In this document: positions 9,056-18,716 of the stretch, in pieces
How the letters are laid out: each line of letters begins with the position of its first letter
Numbering within the stretch: the stretch's first letter is position 1
Made by a program: the position numbers and the translations under genes
Assembly: GCA_018261895.1 (NCBI GenBank)
Contig: JAGTRT010000002.1
Location: forward strand, 1-64,000
DNA length: 64,000 bases
Reading direction: 5' to 3'
Source: Pseudomonadota bacterium
Lineage (GTDB): Bacteria; Pseudomonadota; Gammaproteobacteria; Burkholderiales; Rhodocyclaceae
The notes under the pieces: model-generated
Told to the model about the DNA's origin: nothing
Seen by the model: only the letters and a program-made list of their open reading frames with translations
Databases searched by the model: none

Positions 9056-10267
9056 ATGAAACTCCCTATCTACCTTGATTACTCGGCAACCACCCCGGTC
9101 GATCCACGCGTCGCACAGAAGATGATTCCCTATCTTTGCGAGCATTTCGGCAATCCCGCTTCACGCTCCCACAGCTTTGGCTGGGTGGCGGATGCGGCAG
9201 TCGAAGAAGCACGCGAGCAGGTGGCTGCGCTGGTCGGGGCCGATCCGAAGGAAATTGTGTGGACATCCGGTGCGACGGAGTCGAATAACCTCGCCATCAA
9301 GGGGGCTGCCAATTTCTACGCGGGCACCAAGGGCAAGCACATCATTACCGTCAAGACCGAGCACAAGGCCGTTCTTGATACCGTGCGCGAAATGGAGCGT
9401 CAGGGCTTCGAGGCTACGTACCTTGATGTCAAGGAAGACGGATTGCTCGATCTGGATGTTTTCAAGGCAGCCATTCGTCCCGATACCGTGCTGGCTTCCG
9501 TAATGTTCGTCAATAACGAGGTTGGCGTGATTCAGCCGATTGCGGAGCTGGGCGAAATTTGTCGCGAGAAAGGGATCATCTTCCATGTCGATGCCGCGCA
9601 GGCAACCGGCAAGGTGGATATCGACCTGAACAAGCTCAAGGTCGATCTGATGAGTTTCTCGGCACACAAGACCTATGGCCCGAAAGGCATCGGTGCGCTG
9701 TATGTGCGTCGTAAGCCGCGGGTTCGTCTGGAAGCCCAGATGCACGGTGGCGGCCATGAGCGGGGTTTCCGCTCCGGGACCCTAGCCACGCATCAGATCG
9801 TCGGCATGGGTGAGGCCTTCCGCCTGGCGCGCGAGGAAATGGCAGAAGAGAACAAGCGGATCGGTGTATTGCGGGACAAATTGCTCAAGGGCTTGCAGGA
9901 TATCGAGCAAACTTTCGTCAATGGTGACCTGACCCACCGGGTGGCGCATAACCTCAATATCAGCTTCGCCTATATCGAAGGCGAGTCGATGATCATGGCC
10001 ATCAAGGATCTGGCGGTCTCTTCCGGGTCGGCCTGTACCTCTGCCAGCCTGGAGCCATCATACGTGTTGCGGGCCTTGGGCCGCGACGACGAACTGGCCC
10101 ATAGTTCGATCCGGTTTAGCATTGGTCGCTTTACGACAGATGAAGAAATAGACTATGCAATCAATTTATTGCATAAGAAAGTTGGCAAATTACGTGAGCT
10201 TTCGCCGCTATGGGAAATGTACAAGGACGGTATCGATTTGAGCACCGTTCAATGGGCCGCACACTAG
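9056..10267 (+). CDS. iscS: cysteine desulfurase IscS
   Basis: Main sulfur donor for Fe-S assembly on IscU. 403 residues, the usual length. PLP Lys in [11 protein letters not shown] and the mobile-loop Cys in [17 protein letters not shown], with the classic C-terminal end [16 protein letters not shown] that contacts partners. It is separated from the paralogue by 38 bases and followed by iscU after 18. The last 60 bases of the conserved end (about 10140-10200) use unusually AT-rich codons. Confidence 0.97.
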   Translation: MKLPIYLDYSATTPVDPRVAQKMIPYLCEHFGNPASRSHSFGWVADAAVEEAREQVAALVGADPKEIVWTSGATESNNLAIKGAANFYAGTKGKHIITVKTEHKAVLDTVREMERQGFEATYLDVKEDGLLDLDVFKAAIRPDTVLASVMFVNNEVGVIQPIAELGEICREKGIIFHVDAAQATGKVDIDLNKLKVDLMSFSAHKTYGPKGIGALYVRRKPRVRLEAQMHGGGHERGFRSGTLATHQIVGMGEAFRLAREEMAEENKRIGVLRDKLLKGLQDIEQTFVNGDLTHRVAHNLNISFAYIEGESMIMAIKDLAVSSGSACTSASLEPSYVLRALGRDDELAHSSIRFSIGRFTTDEEIDYAINLLHKKVGKLRELSPLWEMYKDGIDLSTVQWAAH

Positions 10268-10285
10268 GAACACAGGAGAAACATC

Positions 10286-10669
10286 ATGAGCTACAGCGTA
10301 AAAGTCATCGATCACTATGAAAATCCGCGCAACGTCGGTTCCTTTGGCAAGGAAGACGACGGAGTGGGTACCGGCATGGTTGGCGCGCCGGCCTGCGGCG
10401 ACGTGATGAAGCTTCAGATCAAGGTCAACAAGTCGGGCGTGATCGAGGATGCGAAGTTCAAGACCTACGGTTGCGGTTCGGCGATTGCGTCGTCCTCTCT
10501 CGTCACCGAATGGGTCAAGGGCAAGACGGTTGATCAGGCCCTGGCCATCAAAAACACGGAAATTGCTGAAGAATTGGCCTTGCCGCCGGTTAAAATCCAC
10601 TGTTCGATTCTGGCTGAAGATGCCATCAAGGCAGCGGTGGCCGATTACAAGAAGAAGCACGGAGAATAG
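10286..10669 (+). CDS. iscU: Fe-S cluster scaffold IscU
   Basis: Scaffold on which clusters are built. 127 residues with the three ligand cysteines in [22 protein letters not shown] and [11 protein letters not shown], and the LPPVK motif bound by the chaperone HscA. A good ribosome site (AGGAGAAAC) precedes ATG 10286. It sits between iscS and iscA as in other isc operons. Confidence 0.98.
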   Translation: MSYSVKVIDHYENPRNVGSFGKEDDGVGTGMVGAPACGDVMKLQIKVNKSGVIEDAKFKTYGCGSAIASSSLVTEWVKGKTVDQALAIKNTEIAEELALPPVKIHCSILAEDAIKAAVADYKKKHGE

Positions 10670-10671
10670 TC

Positions 10672-10995
10672 ATGGGCGTTACCTTGAGCGAAAAGGCGGC
10701 AACACATGTTGCCAACTTTCTGGCCAAGCGCGGCAAGGGTATCGGTCTGCGCCTTGGCGTGAGAACGAGTGGTTGTTCCGGCATGGCCTACAAGCTGGAG
10801 TTCGTCGACGAGATCAATCCCGACGATCTGGTTTTTGAGAACAATGGCGTCAAGGTCATTGTCGATGCCAAAAGCCTTCCGTACCTGGACGGCATGGAGC
10901 TTGATTTCGCCCGCGAAGGCCTGAACGAAGGATTCAAGTTCAACAATCCGAACGTCAAGGATCAGTGCGGTTGCGGCGAGTCGTTTAACGTCTGA
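10672..10995 (+). CDS. iscA: A-type Fe-S carrier IscA
   Basis: Carrier that passes clusters or iron to target proteins. 107 residues with the three conserved cysteines in [10 protein letters not shown] and the CGCGESF end. It follows iscU by 2 bases and its stop overlaps the hscB start (TGATG). Confidence 0.97.
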   Translation: MGVTLSEKAATHVANFLAKRGKGIGLRLGVRTSGCSGMAYKLEFVDEINPDDLVFENNGVKVIVDAKSLPYLDGMELDFAREGLNEGFKFNNPNVKDQCGCGESFNV

Positions 10996-11519
10996 TGGAT
11001 CTTCGGGCCGACCATTTCTCCCTGTTTGGGCTGAATCCGGGCTTTCGGCTCGATTTGTCCGATCTCGACTCGCGCTATCGGGATATTCAGGCCCAGGTGC
11101 ATCCGGATCGCTTTGCCAATGCCAGCGATGCCGAGCGCAGGCTGTCGATGCAATGGGCCACGCACGCCAACGAGGCCTACCTGACGCTGAAAAAGCCGCT
11201 CGAACGGGCCAAGTACATGCTGCATCTGGCGGGCCACGACATCCAGGCGGAGAGCAATACCGCCATGCCGGCCGATTTCCTGATGGAACAGATGGAATGG
11301 CGTGAGGCCGTGATGGAGGCTCGCGGCGGGGGCGATCACCACGAGCTTGAGCGGCTGCACAACCGGCTCTGGGCGGACATAAAGTCCCGCTATGACGATC
11401 TTGGCGACCTGTTTGAGCAAAACAACCATGAGTTGGCCACGGACCGCGTTCGCCGGCTGATGTTTCTTGAGAAACTCCTGTACGAAATCGACGACGCGCT
11501 GGCGTCGCTGGAAGAATAA
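10995..11519 (+). CDS. hscB: Fe-S co-chaperone HscB
   Basis: J-domain protein that brings IscU to HscA. 174 residues; the HPD motif is in [11 protein letters not shown], and the C-terminal helical domain follows ([11 protein letters not shown]). Its start overlaps the last base of iscA, and hscA begins 2 bases after it. Confidence 0.96.
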   Translation: MDLRADHFSLFGLNPGFRLDLSDLDSRYRDIQAQVHPDRFANASDAERRLSMQWATHANEAYLTLKKPLERAKYMLHLAGHDIQAESNTAMPADFLMEQMEWREAVMEARGGGDHHELERLHNRLWADIKSRYDDLGDLFEQNNHELATDRVRRLMFLEKLLYEIDDALASLEE

Positions 11520-11521
11520 AA

Positions 11522-13402
11522 ATGGCACTGTTTCAAATTGCCGAGCCGGGTGAATCGGCCGCGCCTCATGAGCACAAGCTCGCCATCGGTATCGACCTCG
11601 GAACCACCAATTCGCTCGTTGCCACGGTGCGCAGCGGTATCGCGGTCTGCCTGAACGACGAACACGGTCGTCCATTGTTGCCTTCGGTTGTCCGTTACCA
11701 CGAGGACAATTCAACCGAGGTGGGCTACGACGCACAGACCAAGCAGGCTGTCGATCCACGTAACACCATTGTTTCCGTCAAGCGCTTCATGGGACGCGGA
11801 CTGAAAGACATCTCGCATGTCGAGTCCATGCCCTATGACTTTATCGAAGCGCCCGGCATGGTCAAGGTCAAGACCGTTAGCGGTATCAAGAGCCCGGTCG
11901 AGGTCTCGGCCGAGATATTGAAAAGCCTGAAGCTGCGCGCGGAGATGGCACTCGGGGGCGATCTCGTCGGGGCCGTGATCACGGTTCCGGCCTATTTTGA
12001 CGATGCCCAGCGCCAGGCGACCAAGGACGCGGCGCGTCTGGCCGGTCTGAATGTGCTGCGTCTGCTCAACGAGCCAACGGCGGCTGCCATTGCCTATGGC
12101 CTGGATAACGCAGCAGAGGGCGTTTACGCCGTATACGATCTGGGTGGTGGCACATTCGATATCTCCATTCTGAAGCTGACCAAGGGTGTCTTCGAGGTCA
12201 TGTCGACCGGCGGGGATTCGGCGCTGGGGGGTGACGACTTCGATCACCGCATCTTCTGCTGGGTCATCGAGCAGGCCAAGCTGCAGCCGCTGTCGCCTGA
12301 GGACGGGCGCCTGCTGATGATGCGTTGCCGCGAAGCCAAGGAATTCCTGACCAATAATGCCGAAGCGCCGCTGACGGCCCGCCTGTCGACCGGTGAAATG
12401 GTCGATCTGAAGCTGGATGTCACCACTTTTGCCGGCATTACCCAGACACTGGTTTCCAAAACCCTGCAGCCTGTCAAGAAGGCGCTGCGTGATGCTGGTT
12501 TGCGCGCCGACGATATCAAGGGCGTCGTGATGGTCGGCGGGGCAACGCGCATGCCCCAGATTCAGAAGGCGGTTGGGGAATTTTTCCGCCAGGAACCGCT
12601 GACCAATCTCGATCCGGACAAGGTCGTCGCGCTGGGGGCCGCGACCCAGGCCAACCTGCTGGTTGGCAACAAGACCGGGAAGGATGATTGGTTGTTGCTC
12701 GACGTCATCCCGCTGTCGCTTGGCCTGGAAACCATGGGTGGCCTGACCGAGAAGGTGATTCCGCGCAATTCCACCATTCCGACGGCGCGTGCCCAGGAGT
12801 TCACGACTTTCAAGGATGGCCAGACGGCGATGGCGATCCATGTGGTTCAGGGCGAACGGGAACTGGTTTCCGATTGCCGTTCGCTGGCCCGCTTCGAATT
12901 GCGCGGCATTCCGCCGATGGTGGCGGGCGCGGCGCGTATCCGCGTCACCTTTCAGGTCGATGCCGACGGCTTGCTCTCCGTCTCGGCCAGGGAACAGACG
13001 ACGGGCATCGAGGCTAGCGTCACGGTCAAGCCGTCGTACGGCCTGTCCGATGACGAAATTGCCGGGATGCTCAAGGATTCGATGGAACACGCCAAGGACG
13101 ACGCGATGAGCCGGGCGCTCAAGGAAGCGCAGGTTGAGGCGCAGCGCATGATCGAGGCCACCGAGGCCGCGATGAAGGAGGATCCGCACCTGCTCAACGA
13201 GGCCGAGACCGCCAAGATTGTTGCGACTATCGACAAGCTGCGCGAGGCCATTGCCGGCGACAATCGTCGCCTGATCAACATCGCCATGGACGACCTGGGT
13301 TATGAGACGCAGGCCTTTGCCCATCGCCGCATGGATCAGAGCATCAAGAAAGTGTTGTCCGGCCGCAATGTGGATGACATCAAGATGGGAGAAGACGCAT
13401 GA
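11522..13402 (+). CDS. hscA: Fe-S chaperone HscA (Hsp70 family)
   Basis: Hsp70-type ATPase that releases clusters from IscU by binding its LPPVK motif. 626 residues. Nucleotide-binding domain with [31 protein letters not shown] and the [13 protein letters not shown] phosphate loop; substrate-binding domain from about residue 390 ([14 protein letters not shown]). Its ATGA end overlaps fdx. Confidence 0.97.
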   Translation: MALFQIAEPGESAAPHEHKLAIGIDLGTTNSLVATVRSGIAVCLNDEHGRPLLPSVVRYHEDNSTEVGYDAQTKQAVDPRNTIVSVKRFMGRGLKDISHVESMPYDFIEAPGMVKVKTVSGIKSPVEVSAEILKSLKLRAEMALGGDLVGAVITVPAYFDDAQRQATKDAARLAGLNVLRLLNEPTAAAIAYGLDNAAEGVYAVYDLGGGTFDISILKLTKGVFEVMSTGGDSALGGDDFDHRIFCWVIEQAKLQPLSPEDGRLLMMRCREAKEFLTNNAEAPLTARLSTGEMVDLKLDVTTFAGITQTLVSKTLQPVKKALRDAGLRADDIKGVVMVGGATRMPQIQKAVGEFFRQEPLTNLDPDKVVALGAATQANLLVGNKTGKDDWLLLDVIPLSLGLETMGGLTEKVIPRNSTIPTARAQEFTTFKDGQTAMAIHVVQGERELVSDCRSLARFELRGIPPMVAGAARIRVTFQVDADGLLSVSAREQTTGIEASVTVKPSYGLSDDEIAGMLKDSMEHAKDDAMSRALKEAQVEAQRMIEATEAAMKEDPHLLNEAETAKIVATIDKLREAIAGDNRRLINIAMDDLGYETQAFAHRRMDQSIKKVLSGRNVDDIKMGEDA

Positions 13403-13743
13403 CGCAGATCATCGTTCTGCCGCACCTTGAACTGTGCCCGGAAGGGGCCGTGATCGAGGCCGAGGAAGGCAAGTCGATTTGTGAGAACCTGTTGGCCAAC
13501 GAAATCGAACTTGATCACGCCTGCGAAATGTCGTGCGCCTGCACGACCTGCCATGTCATCGTGCGCGAAGGTTTCGCTTCGCTGGAAGCAGCCGAGGACA
13601 TCGAGGAAGACCTTCTGGACAAGGCGTGGGGCCTTGAGCCCAATTCCCGCCTGGGTTGCCAGGCGATCGTGCGGTCTACGCCGTTAACGGTCGAAATTCC
13701 GAAATACAGCATCAACATGGCGAAGGAAGGGCATCGCAAATGA
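13399..13743 (+). CDS. fdx: [2Fe-2S] ferredoxin of the isc system
   Basis: Adrenodoxin-type ferredoxin that supplies electrons for cluster assembly. 114 residues. Ligands are Cys in [14 protein letters not shown] (C-x5-C-x2-C pattern) plus the distant Cys in RLGCQAIV. It overlaps hscA by 4 bases and iscX by 4 bases, so translation is probably coupled. Confidence 0.96.
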   Translation: MTQIIVLPHLELCPEGAVIEAEEGKSICENLLANEIELDHACEMSCACTTCHVIVREGFASLEAAEDIEEDLLDKAWGLEPNSRLGCQAIVRSTPLTVEIPKYSINMAKEGHRK

Positions 13744-13934
13744 AATGGACCGACATCAACGATATCGCCATTGAACTGACGGATGCCCACCCTGACACGA
13801 ATCCGATGCAGGTCAATTTTGTCGATCTGCGGGACTGGGTCATGGCTTTGCCCGGCTTCAACGACGATCCCAAGCATTGCGGCGAGAAAATTCTCGAAGC
13901 GATTCAGCAGGCCTGGATCGACGAGGTCGCCTGA
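13740..13934 (+). CDS. iscX: IscX (YfhJ) iron-binding adaptor
   Basis: Small acidic 64-residue protein that binds IscS and modulates assembly. It begins [13 protein letters not shown] and contains the DLRDWVMALPGF and [12 protein letters not shown] segments typical of the family. ATG 13740 overlaps the fdx stop (ATGA). Confidence 0.95.
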   Translation: MKWTDINDIAIELTDAHPDTNPMQVNFVDLRDWVMALPGFNDDPKHCGEKILEAIQQAWIDEVA

Positions 13935-14254
13935 TTCCGCCTGAATCTTCCACCCCTGCCGTTACCTGCGATAGTTGCCAGGCGTGCTGTTGCCGCCTTG
14001 AGGTTATGCTGATGGGCGACGATAATGCGCCGCATCGACTGACCGAGTCGGATCAATGGGGGGGAGAGGTGATGCGTCGCCTTGACGATGGCTGGTGTGC
14101 CGCGCTGGACCGGGACAGCATGCGATGTACGATTTACGAGCGTCGGCCCGGCTTGTGTCGCGATTATGAAATGGGCGAAAGCGACTGCCTGGTCGAGCGG
14201 CGCCGTTATTTCGACGGGGCGGCGGATATTCAGAACTTGCCGGCAAGTGTATGA
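13877..14254 (+). CDS. YkgJ-type cysteine cluster protein
   Basis: Small Cys-rich protein that probably binds an Fe-S cluster or zinc. Conserved part: [13 protein letters not shown] near the start, then [17 protein letters not shown] and a further Cys. The start is uncertain: the first in-frame codon is a TTG inside iscX, while homology seems to begin near 13934, where no ATG, GTG or TTG is available. Its stop overlaps the VF530 gene, so it belongs to the isc transcript. A role in Fe-S metabolism is inferred from position only. Confidence 0.72.
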   Translation: MRRENSRSDSAGLDRRGRLIPPESSTPAVTCDSCQACCCRLEVMLMGDDNAPHRLTESDQWGGEVMRRLDDGWCAALDRDSMRCTIYERRPGLCRDYEMGESDCLVERRRYFDGAADIQNLPASV

Positions 14255-14472
14255 ACGATCAACCCAACAATCCCCTGCACGGCGTGACGCTGGAAAAAAT
14301 CGTGACCGAACTGGTGGCGAATTACGGATGGAAGGCGCTTGGCGAGCAGATTGACATCCGCTGTTTTACGCACGACCCGAGCATTGCCTCCAGCCTGAAG
14401 TTTCTGCGCCGCACGCCCTGGGCGCGTGAAAAGGTTGAAGCGCTCTACGTTTTCATGAAATACGATCAATGA
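14251..14472 (+). CDS. VF530 family (DUF2132) protein
   Basis: 73-residue DNA-binding-like fold of unknown function; family recognised from [17 protein letters not shown] and [20 protein letters not shown], which are highly typical. It overlaps its upstream neighbour and the next small gene by 4 bases each, continuing the isc-linked run. Confidence 0.85.
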   Translation: MNDQPNNPLHGVTLEKIVTELVANYGWKALGEQIDIRCFTHDPSIASSLKFLRRTPWAREKVEALYVFMKYDQ

Positions 14473-14666
14473 CCTACGAAGAACATCTCGATGAAGTGAC
14501 GACGCTCATCACGGAGAAATACGGCATGGCCGACAATGCGGCCATCAAGATGGTGATGCGGGCCCAGGCCGATGATTTCTTCAGCGGCCATGACGACGAT
14601 CCGTCCATCTGTACGCTGGACCGCGCGCATCAGGACGCTCGGGCCGTGTTCAAGAAATACAAATAG
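14469..14666 (+). CDS. small protein of unknown function
   Basis: 65 residues, mostly helical ([20 protein letters not shown]) with an acidic middle (GHDDDPS). No domain recognised. Support for a real gene is the ATGA overlap with the VF530 gene and continuation of the same tightly packed strand. Confidence 0.65.
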   Translation: MTYEEHLDEVTTLITEKYGMADNAAIKMVMRAQADDFFSGHDDDPSICTLDRAHQDARAVFKKYK

Positions 14667-14672
14667 CGCCGC

Positions 14673-14927
14673 ATGCGTTCGACTCGTGCCACCGCCGCGG
14701 TTGCCCGCCTGAATCAGCGCAGCGAGGGGCGCCATTTTGTGATGGTGATGACCGGTGACGGTCTGTTTCTGCTCCGCGAGCGGACGCCTCAGGGCGAGTT
14801 GGAGGCCAGTCCGGCCTTGCCGCTCGATGATTTCGTCAAGGCAGTCAATGCCCTGGGACCCCAGGAGGTACCGCGCGTGACCAAGGCGGATGCTGCCTTC
14901 GCCCGGCAGCTTGCCCGAAAGCGCTGA
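14673..14927 (+). CDS. small basic protein of unknown function
   Basis: 84 residues with a short beta segment (HFVMVMTGDGLFLLRERT) and a basic C-terminus (RQLARKR). No domain recognised. It starts 6 bases after the previous gene and ends 15 bases before the SulP gene. The coding call rests on packing and lack of a competing frame. Confidence 0.58.
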   Translation: MRSTRATAAVARLNQRSEGRHFVMVMTGDGLFLLRERTPQGELEASPALPLDDFVKAVNALGPQEVPRVTKADAAFARQLARKR

Positions 14928-14942
14928 GTCCGCAGGCGCGTC

Positions 14943-16667
14943 GTGAACGGCAAGCTGATTCCAGGCTGGATGGCCGACTACCCGCGTAGCAACCTTGGCG
15001 CGGACGTGTTGGCCGGCATCATCGTGACCATCCTGGTCATCCCGCAAAGCCTGGCCTATGCAATGCTCGCCGGCTTGCCGCCGCAGCTCGGGCTGTATGT
15101 CAGCATTTTCCCGGTCATTGCCTATGCCTTGCTGGGCAGCAGCAAGGTTCAGGCTGTCGGTCCGGTAGCGATTACGGCGATCATGACCTATTCGGTGCTG
15201 AGTCCGATCGCGCCGCCCGGCTCGCCGGATTACATCGTGCTGGCGGCGTCCCTGTCCCTGTTGTCCGGTCTGATGCTGATGGCCTGTGGCGTGATGCGCC
15301 TCGGATTTCTCTCGCAGTTGCTCAGCCGGCCGGTGATCAGCGGTTTCATTTCCGGTTCGTCCGTGCTCATCATCATCAGCCAGATCAAATACCTGCTGGG
15401 GGTGACGCCGCAGGGCGGGAGCAGTGGGCAGGTGCTGCTCAGCCTGCTGGCCCTGTTGCCGACGAGTCACACGCCGACCTTGCTGATCGGGCTGGGAGCC
15501 TTGATTGCCCTCGCCATCGCTCGCCTCTGGCTGGGCAAATGGCTTATATGGCTGGGATTGAGCCTGGCACGGGCGGATTTTATCGGCCGACTGATGCCGC
15601 TGCTCATTGTGCTGTCCGGTCTGGCCTTGGTGGTCGTATTTGATCTGGATCGCAGCGCAGGGATTGTCGTCGTTGGCTCGGTGGCAGCGGGCATTCCCGG
15701 CTTCCAGTTCTTCCTGCCGGATGCCGAAACCACGCATCGACTGCTCCTGCCGGCCTTCGTCATGGCAATCATCGGCATGGTTCAGGGCATCACGATGGCA
15801 CAGGCGCTGGCCATCAAGCGGCGCGAGCGCATCGATGCAAATGCGGAGTTGCTCGGGTTGGGCGCGGCCAATGTGGTGGCGGCCTTTTACGGCGGCATGC
15901 CGGTGGGGGGCGGGACGTCGCGCTCGGCGATCAACGTCGCCGCCGGGGCGCGCACACCGCTGGCCAGCATCGTCGCGGCGCTGGCCATGATCGGCGTGGT
16001 GGCGGGCGCTGCCCAATGGTTCGAACGCTTGCCGCTGGCAGTGCTGGCGGCCAGCATCATCGTCGCCGCCGTCTCGATGATCGATCTGCGCGCGCTCCGC
16101 GAAGCCTGGGCCTACGATCGGGCGGACGCGCTGGCCTTGATTTGTACAGCCGGCGGGGTGCTGCTGTTTGGCCTGGAGGCGGGTATCGGCATGGGGATCG
16201 TGCTGTCGATGGCGACGCTGCTTTTCCGGGTCAGCACGCCGCATATCGCGGTGGTCGGGCGGCTGCCGGGCACCGAGCATTTCCGGAATGTCGCCCGGTA
16301 CGACGTCGAGACCTTGCCCGGCGTGCTGTTCGTGCGCATTGATGAGCGGCTGTTCTTTGGCAACCTGGGGGCGGTCGAGCAACGTCTGAACCAGGAGCTG
16401 GCCGGCGTGGCCGACGCGAAGGATCTGGTGCTGGTCATGAGCGGTGTCAATCTCATGGATACCACGGCGGTCGAGGTCTTTGCGGAATTGAACCGCGATC
16501 TGGCCGAACGCGGCATCCGCCTGCATCTCGCCGAGGTCAAGGGGCCGGTGCAGGACCGGCTGGCGAAATCCGCGTTCTGGCAGGCGCTGACCGGTGAGGT
16601 ATTCCTCTCGGCCAACGCCGCCTACGAAAAGCTGGCGCCGCCGGCCGTCTGGTGCCCGGAGATTTAG
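14943..16667 (+). CDS. SulP family anion transporter with STAS domain
   Basis: 574-residue inner-membrane transporter. Residues from about 15 to 420 carry the hydrophobic SulP core beginning with GADVLAGIIVTILVIPQSLA; the C-terminal part (about 440-560) is a STAS domain with LVMSGVNLMDTTAVEVF. Family members move sulfate, bicarbonate or other anions. Sulfate would fit its place behind cysE and isc genes, but the substrate is not determined by the sequence. GTG 14943 is the start. It converges on serB with 2 bases between the stops. Confidence 0.9.
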   Translation: MNGKLIPGWMADYPRSNLGADVLAGIIVTILVIPQSLAYAMLAGLPPQLGLYVSIFPVIAYALLGSSKVQAVGPVAITAIMTYSVLSPIAPPGSPDYIVLAASLSLLSGLMLMACGVMRLGFLSQLLSRPVISGFISGSSVLIIISQIKYLLGVTPQGGSSGQVLLSLLALLPTSHTPTLLIGLGALIALAIARLWLGKWLIWLGLSLARADFIGRLMPLLIVLSGLALVVVFDLDRSAGIVVVGSVAAGIPGFQFFLPDAETTHRLLLPAFVMAIIGMVQGITMAQALAIKRRERIDANAELLGLGAANVVAAFYGGMPVGGGTSRSAINVAAGARTPLASIVAALAMIGVVAGAAQWFERLPLAVLAASIIVAAVSMIDLRALREAWAYDRADALALICTAGGVLLFGLEAGIGMGIVLSMATLLFRVSTPHIAVVGRLPGTEHFRNVARYDVETLPGVLFVRIDERLFFGNLGAVEQRLNQELAGVADAKDLVLVMSGVNLMDTTAVEVFAELNRDLAERGIRLHLAEVKGPVQDRLAKSAFWQALTGEVFLSANAAYEKLAPPAVWCPEI

Positions 16668-16669
16668 GG

Positions 16670-17515
16670 CTACTTTCCGTCGAACAGGTTGAGAAGTGAA
16701 TCCAGGCCGCCATAGTTGATGGCGACGTCGGCCTTGGCGCGCGTGGCCGGCTTGGCGCGGAAGGCGACCGAGAGGCCGGCCTGGGCCATCATGAGCAGGT
16801 CGTTGGCGCCATCGCCACAGGCGATGACCTGTTCCTTCTTCAGGCCCAGTTCGTCGGTCAGGCGTGTCAGGTGATGGGCCTTGGCGGCGGCATCGACGAT
16901 GTCGCCAACGACGCGGCCGGTCAGTTTGCCGCCGGAGATTTCCAGTTCGTTCGAGGTGGCGAAGTCGAAGCCGAGTTCGATGCGCAGGCGCTCGGTGAAA
17001 TAGGTAAAACCGCCGGACAGGATGGCCGTGCGCAGGCCAGCGTTTTGGCAGGCTTCGAGCAATTCGCGGGCGCCCGGCGAGAGCAGCAGGCGTTCGCCGA
17101 AAACCCGGGCGAGGACGCGGGCGTCGAGCCCGGCAAGCAGCGCCAGGCGGCGGCGCAGGCTCTCGCGGTAATCGATCTCGCCGCGCATGGCGGCTTCGGT
17201 GACGGCCGAGACTTCAGCCTTCTTGCCGGCGAAGTCGGCGAGTTCGTCGATGCATTCGATGGTGATCAGCGTCGAATCCATGTCGAAACAGATCAGGCCG
17301 AAATCGGAAAGCTTCTTGCCGGATTCGGTGAAGGCCCAGTCGAGCTTTTCGGCTTCGATGAGCGGTATCAATGCATCGAAATCCGGCGTGCGGGTCGCGT
17401 CACGGAGGCGCACGACTTGCGGCGGACAGGGTTCGACCCGGTTGGTGCCGGTGGCGGCGCAGATGCGTTCGAGCAGGAAGGTGGGGAGGGCGCCGCCCTG
17501 GATGACGAGGTTCAT
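16670..17515 (-). CDS. serB: phosphoserine phosphatase
   Basis: Last step of serine synthesis. HAD-family motifs: CFDMDSTLITIECIDELA (nucleophile Asp), LSGGFTYFTERL, and GDGANDLLMMAQAG. I chose ATG 17515 (281 residues, MNLVIQGG), the usual length in betaproteobacteria; an in-frame TTG at 17581 would add 22 residues that are largely encoded by the dispersed repeat. It lies downstream of aroG on the same strand, after a strong hairpin. Confidence 0.93.
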   Translation of the reverse strand: MNLVIQGGALPTFLLERICAATGTNRVEPCPPQVVRLRDATRTPDFDALIPLIEAEKLDWAFTESGKKLSDFGLICFDMDSTLITIECIDELADFAGKKAEVSAVTEAAMRGEIDYRESLRRRLALLAGLDARVLARVFGERLLLSPGARELLEACQNAGLRTAILSGGFTYFTERLRIELGFDFATSNELEISGGKLTGRVVGDIVDAAAKAHHLTRLTDELGLKKEQVIACGDGANDLLMMAQAGLSVAFRAKPATRAKADVAINYGGLDSLLNLFDGK

Positions 17516-17563
17516 GTCGGGATGACTTTGAGCTTGACTGCCTGGCCAATCGAATCCGGGACG

Positions 17564-17603
17564 GATTTCAATTTTGGCCAAAATTTCCGGTTGACCGTGA
17601 AAG
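17564..17603 (+). repeat. dispersed ~38-bp repeat, copy 2 (best match to consensus)
   Basis: Forward copy in the serB-aroG gap. Intact core ATTTTGGCCAAAAT, then TTCCGGTTGACCGTG and AAAG. Used as the reference copy. Confidence 0.85.
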
Positions 17604-17607
17604 AGGG

Positions 17608-17638
17608 GCCGGGCGACGCGTTGGGCGCATCACCCGGC
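17608..17638 (-). terminator. hairpin after aroG
   Basis: 13-bp stem with two G-T pairs and a 5-base loop (GCCGGGTGATGCG, loop, CGCGTCGCCCGGC on the minus strand). It is followed by CCCTCTTT, a weak T run, so it may be an attenuator or a rho-aided stop between aroG and serB. Confidence 0.55.
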
Positions 17639-17647
17639 GGGCAAGGC

Positions 17648-18715
17648 TTACATGCGATCCGGCAGGACGTCGCGGAGCAGCACGGCGGCGTCGTGGATCA
17701 TCTTTTCGGTGGTCGCCCAGTCGACGCAGCCGTCGGTGACCGAGCAGCCGTACTTGAGCTGCGACAGGTCGGCCGGGATCGACTGATTGCCGGCTTCGAT
17801 GTTGGATTCGATCATGACGCCGACCAGCGACTTGTTGCCGAGGCGGACCTGATTGACGATGTCGGCCATGACCAGCGGCTGCAGTTCCGGCTTCTTGAAG
17901 CTGTTGGCGTGCGAGCAGTCGACGACAATGTTTTCCGGCAGCTTGGCCTTGGCCAGTGCCTGCTCGACCATGGCGACCGAGACGGTGTCGTAGTTCGGAC
18001 GCCCGTCACCGCCGCGCAGGACGATGTGGCCGTAGCTGTTGCCCTTGGTACGGACGACGGCGACGCGGCCCTGGCTGGTGAGGCCGAGGAAGGAGTGCGG
18101 CTTGGAGGCCGACAGGATGGCATTGACGGCAACGCCGAGGTCGCCGCTGGTGCCGTTCTTGAAGCCGACCGGGGTGGACAGGCCGGACGACATTTCGCGA
18201 TGGGTCTGCGATTCGGTCGTACGGGCGCCGATGGCCGTCCAGGTGATGAGGTCGCCGTAATACTGCGGGGCGTTCGGGTCGAGCGCCTCGGTGCCGGTCG
18301 GCAGGCCGATCTCGGCGACCTGAAGCAGGAATTCGCGGGCCTTTTGCATGCCGATGTCGATGCGGAAGCTGTCATCCATGAACGGGTCGTTGATGTAACC
18401 CTTCCAGCCCACGGTGGTACGCGGCTTCTCGAAATAGACGCGCATGATGATCTGCAGCGTGTCGCCGACTTCGTCCGAAAGCTTTTTCAGGCGACGGGCG
18501 TAGTCGAGGCCGGCCACCGGATCGTGGATCGAGCAGGGGCCGACCACGACAAACATGCGCGGGTCCTTGCGGTCGAGTATATTGCGCAGAAGGTTGCGGC
18601 CGTGGGTGACGGTCTTGGCGGCCTTTTCGGAGAGCGGAAGCCGGGCGTGGATTTCTTCCGGCGACGGCATGGCGTCGAAGGCCGTCACGTTTACGTTTTC
18701 AATGTCGTGGGTCAT
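17648..18715 (-). CDS. aroG: 3-deoxy-7-phosphoheptulonate synthase (AroG/AroF type)
   Basis: First enzyme of the shikimate pathway: phosphoenolpyruvate plus erythrose 4-phosphate to DAHP. 355 residues, the class I-alpha length. Motifs VVVGPCSIHDP (metal Cys), RVYFEKPRTTVGWKGYINDP, GFKNGTSGD and VDCSHANSFKK. Feedback specificity (Phe, Tyr or Trp) cannot be told with confidence, so the symbol is by family. Confidence 0.93.
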   Translation of the reverse strand: MTHDIENVNVTAFDAMPSPEEIHARLPLSEKAAKTVTHGRNLLRNILDRKDPRMFVVVGPCSIHDPVAGLDYARRLKKLSDEVGDTLQIIMRVYFEKPRTTVGWKGYINDPFMDDSFRIDIGMQKAREFLLQVAEIGLPTGTEALDPNAPQYYGDLITWTAIGARTTESQTHREMSSGLSTPVGFKNGTSGDLGVAVNAILSASKPHSFLGLTSQGRVAVVRTKGNSYGHIVLRGGDGRPNYDTVSVAMVEQALAKAKLPENIVVDCSHANSFKKPELQPLVMADIVNQVRLGNKSLVGVMIESNIEAGNQSIPADLSQLKYGCSVTDGCVDWATTEKMIHDAAVLLRDVLPDRM

Positions 18716-18716
18716 G

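Noticed and set aside
11711-13324. 537-codon open frame antisense to hscA
   Set aside because: Shadow of a GC-rich gene: it is fully antisense to a clear HscA sequence and its composition (many His, Arg, Gln) is typical of antisense frames.
13681-13710. Partial repeat at the end of fdx (ACGGTCGAAATTCC)
   Set aside because: Encodes LTVEIPKYS, which is the normal conserved end of this ferredoxin family, so no repeat is needed to explain it.
14466-16526. 686-codon open frame antisense to the SulP gene
   Set aside because: Extremely His/Gln/Arg-rich product with no domain; mirror of the hydrophobic transporter codons.
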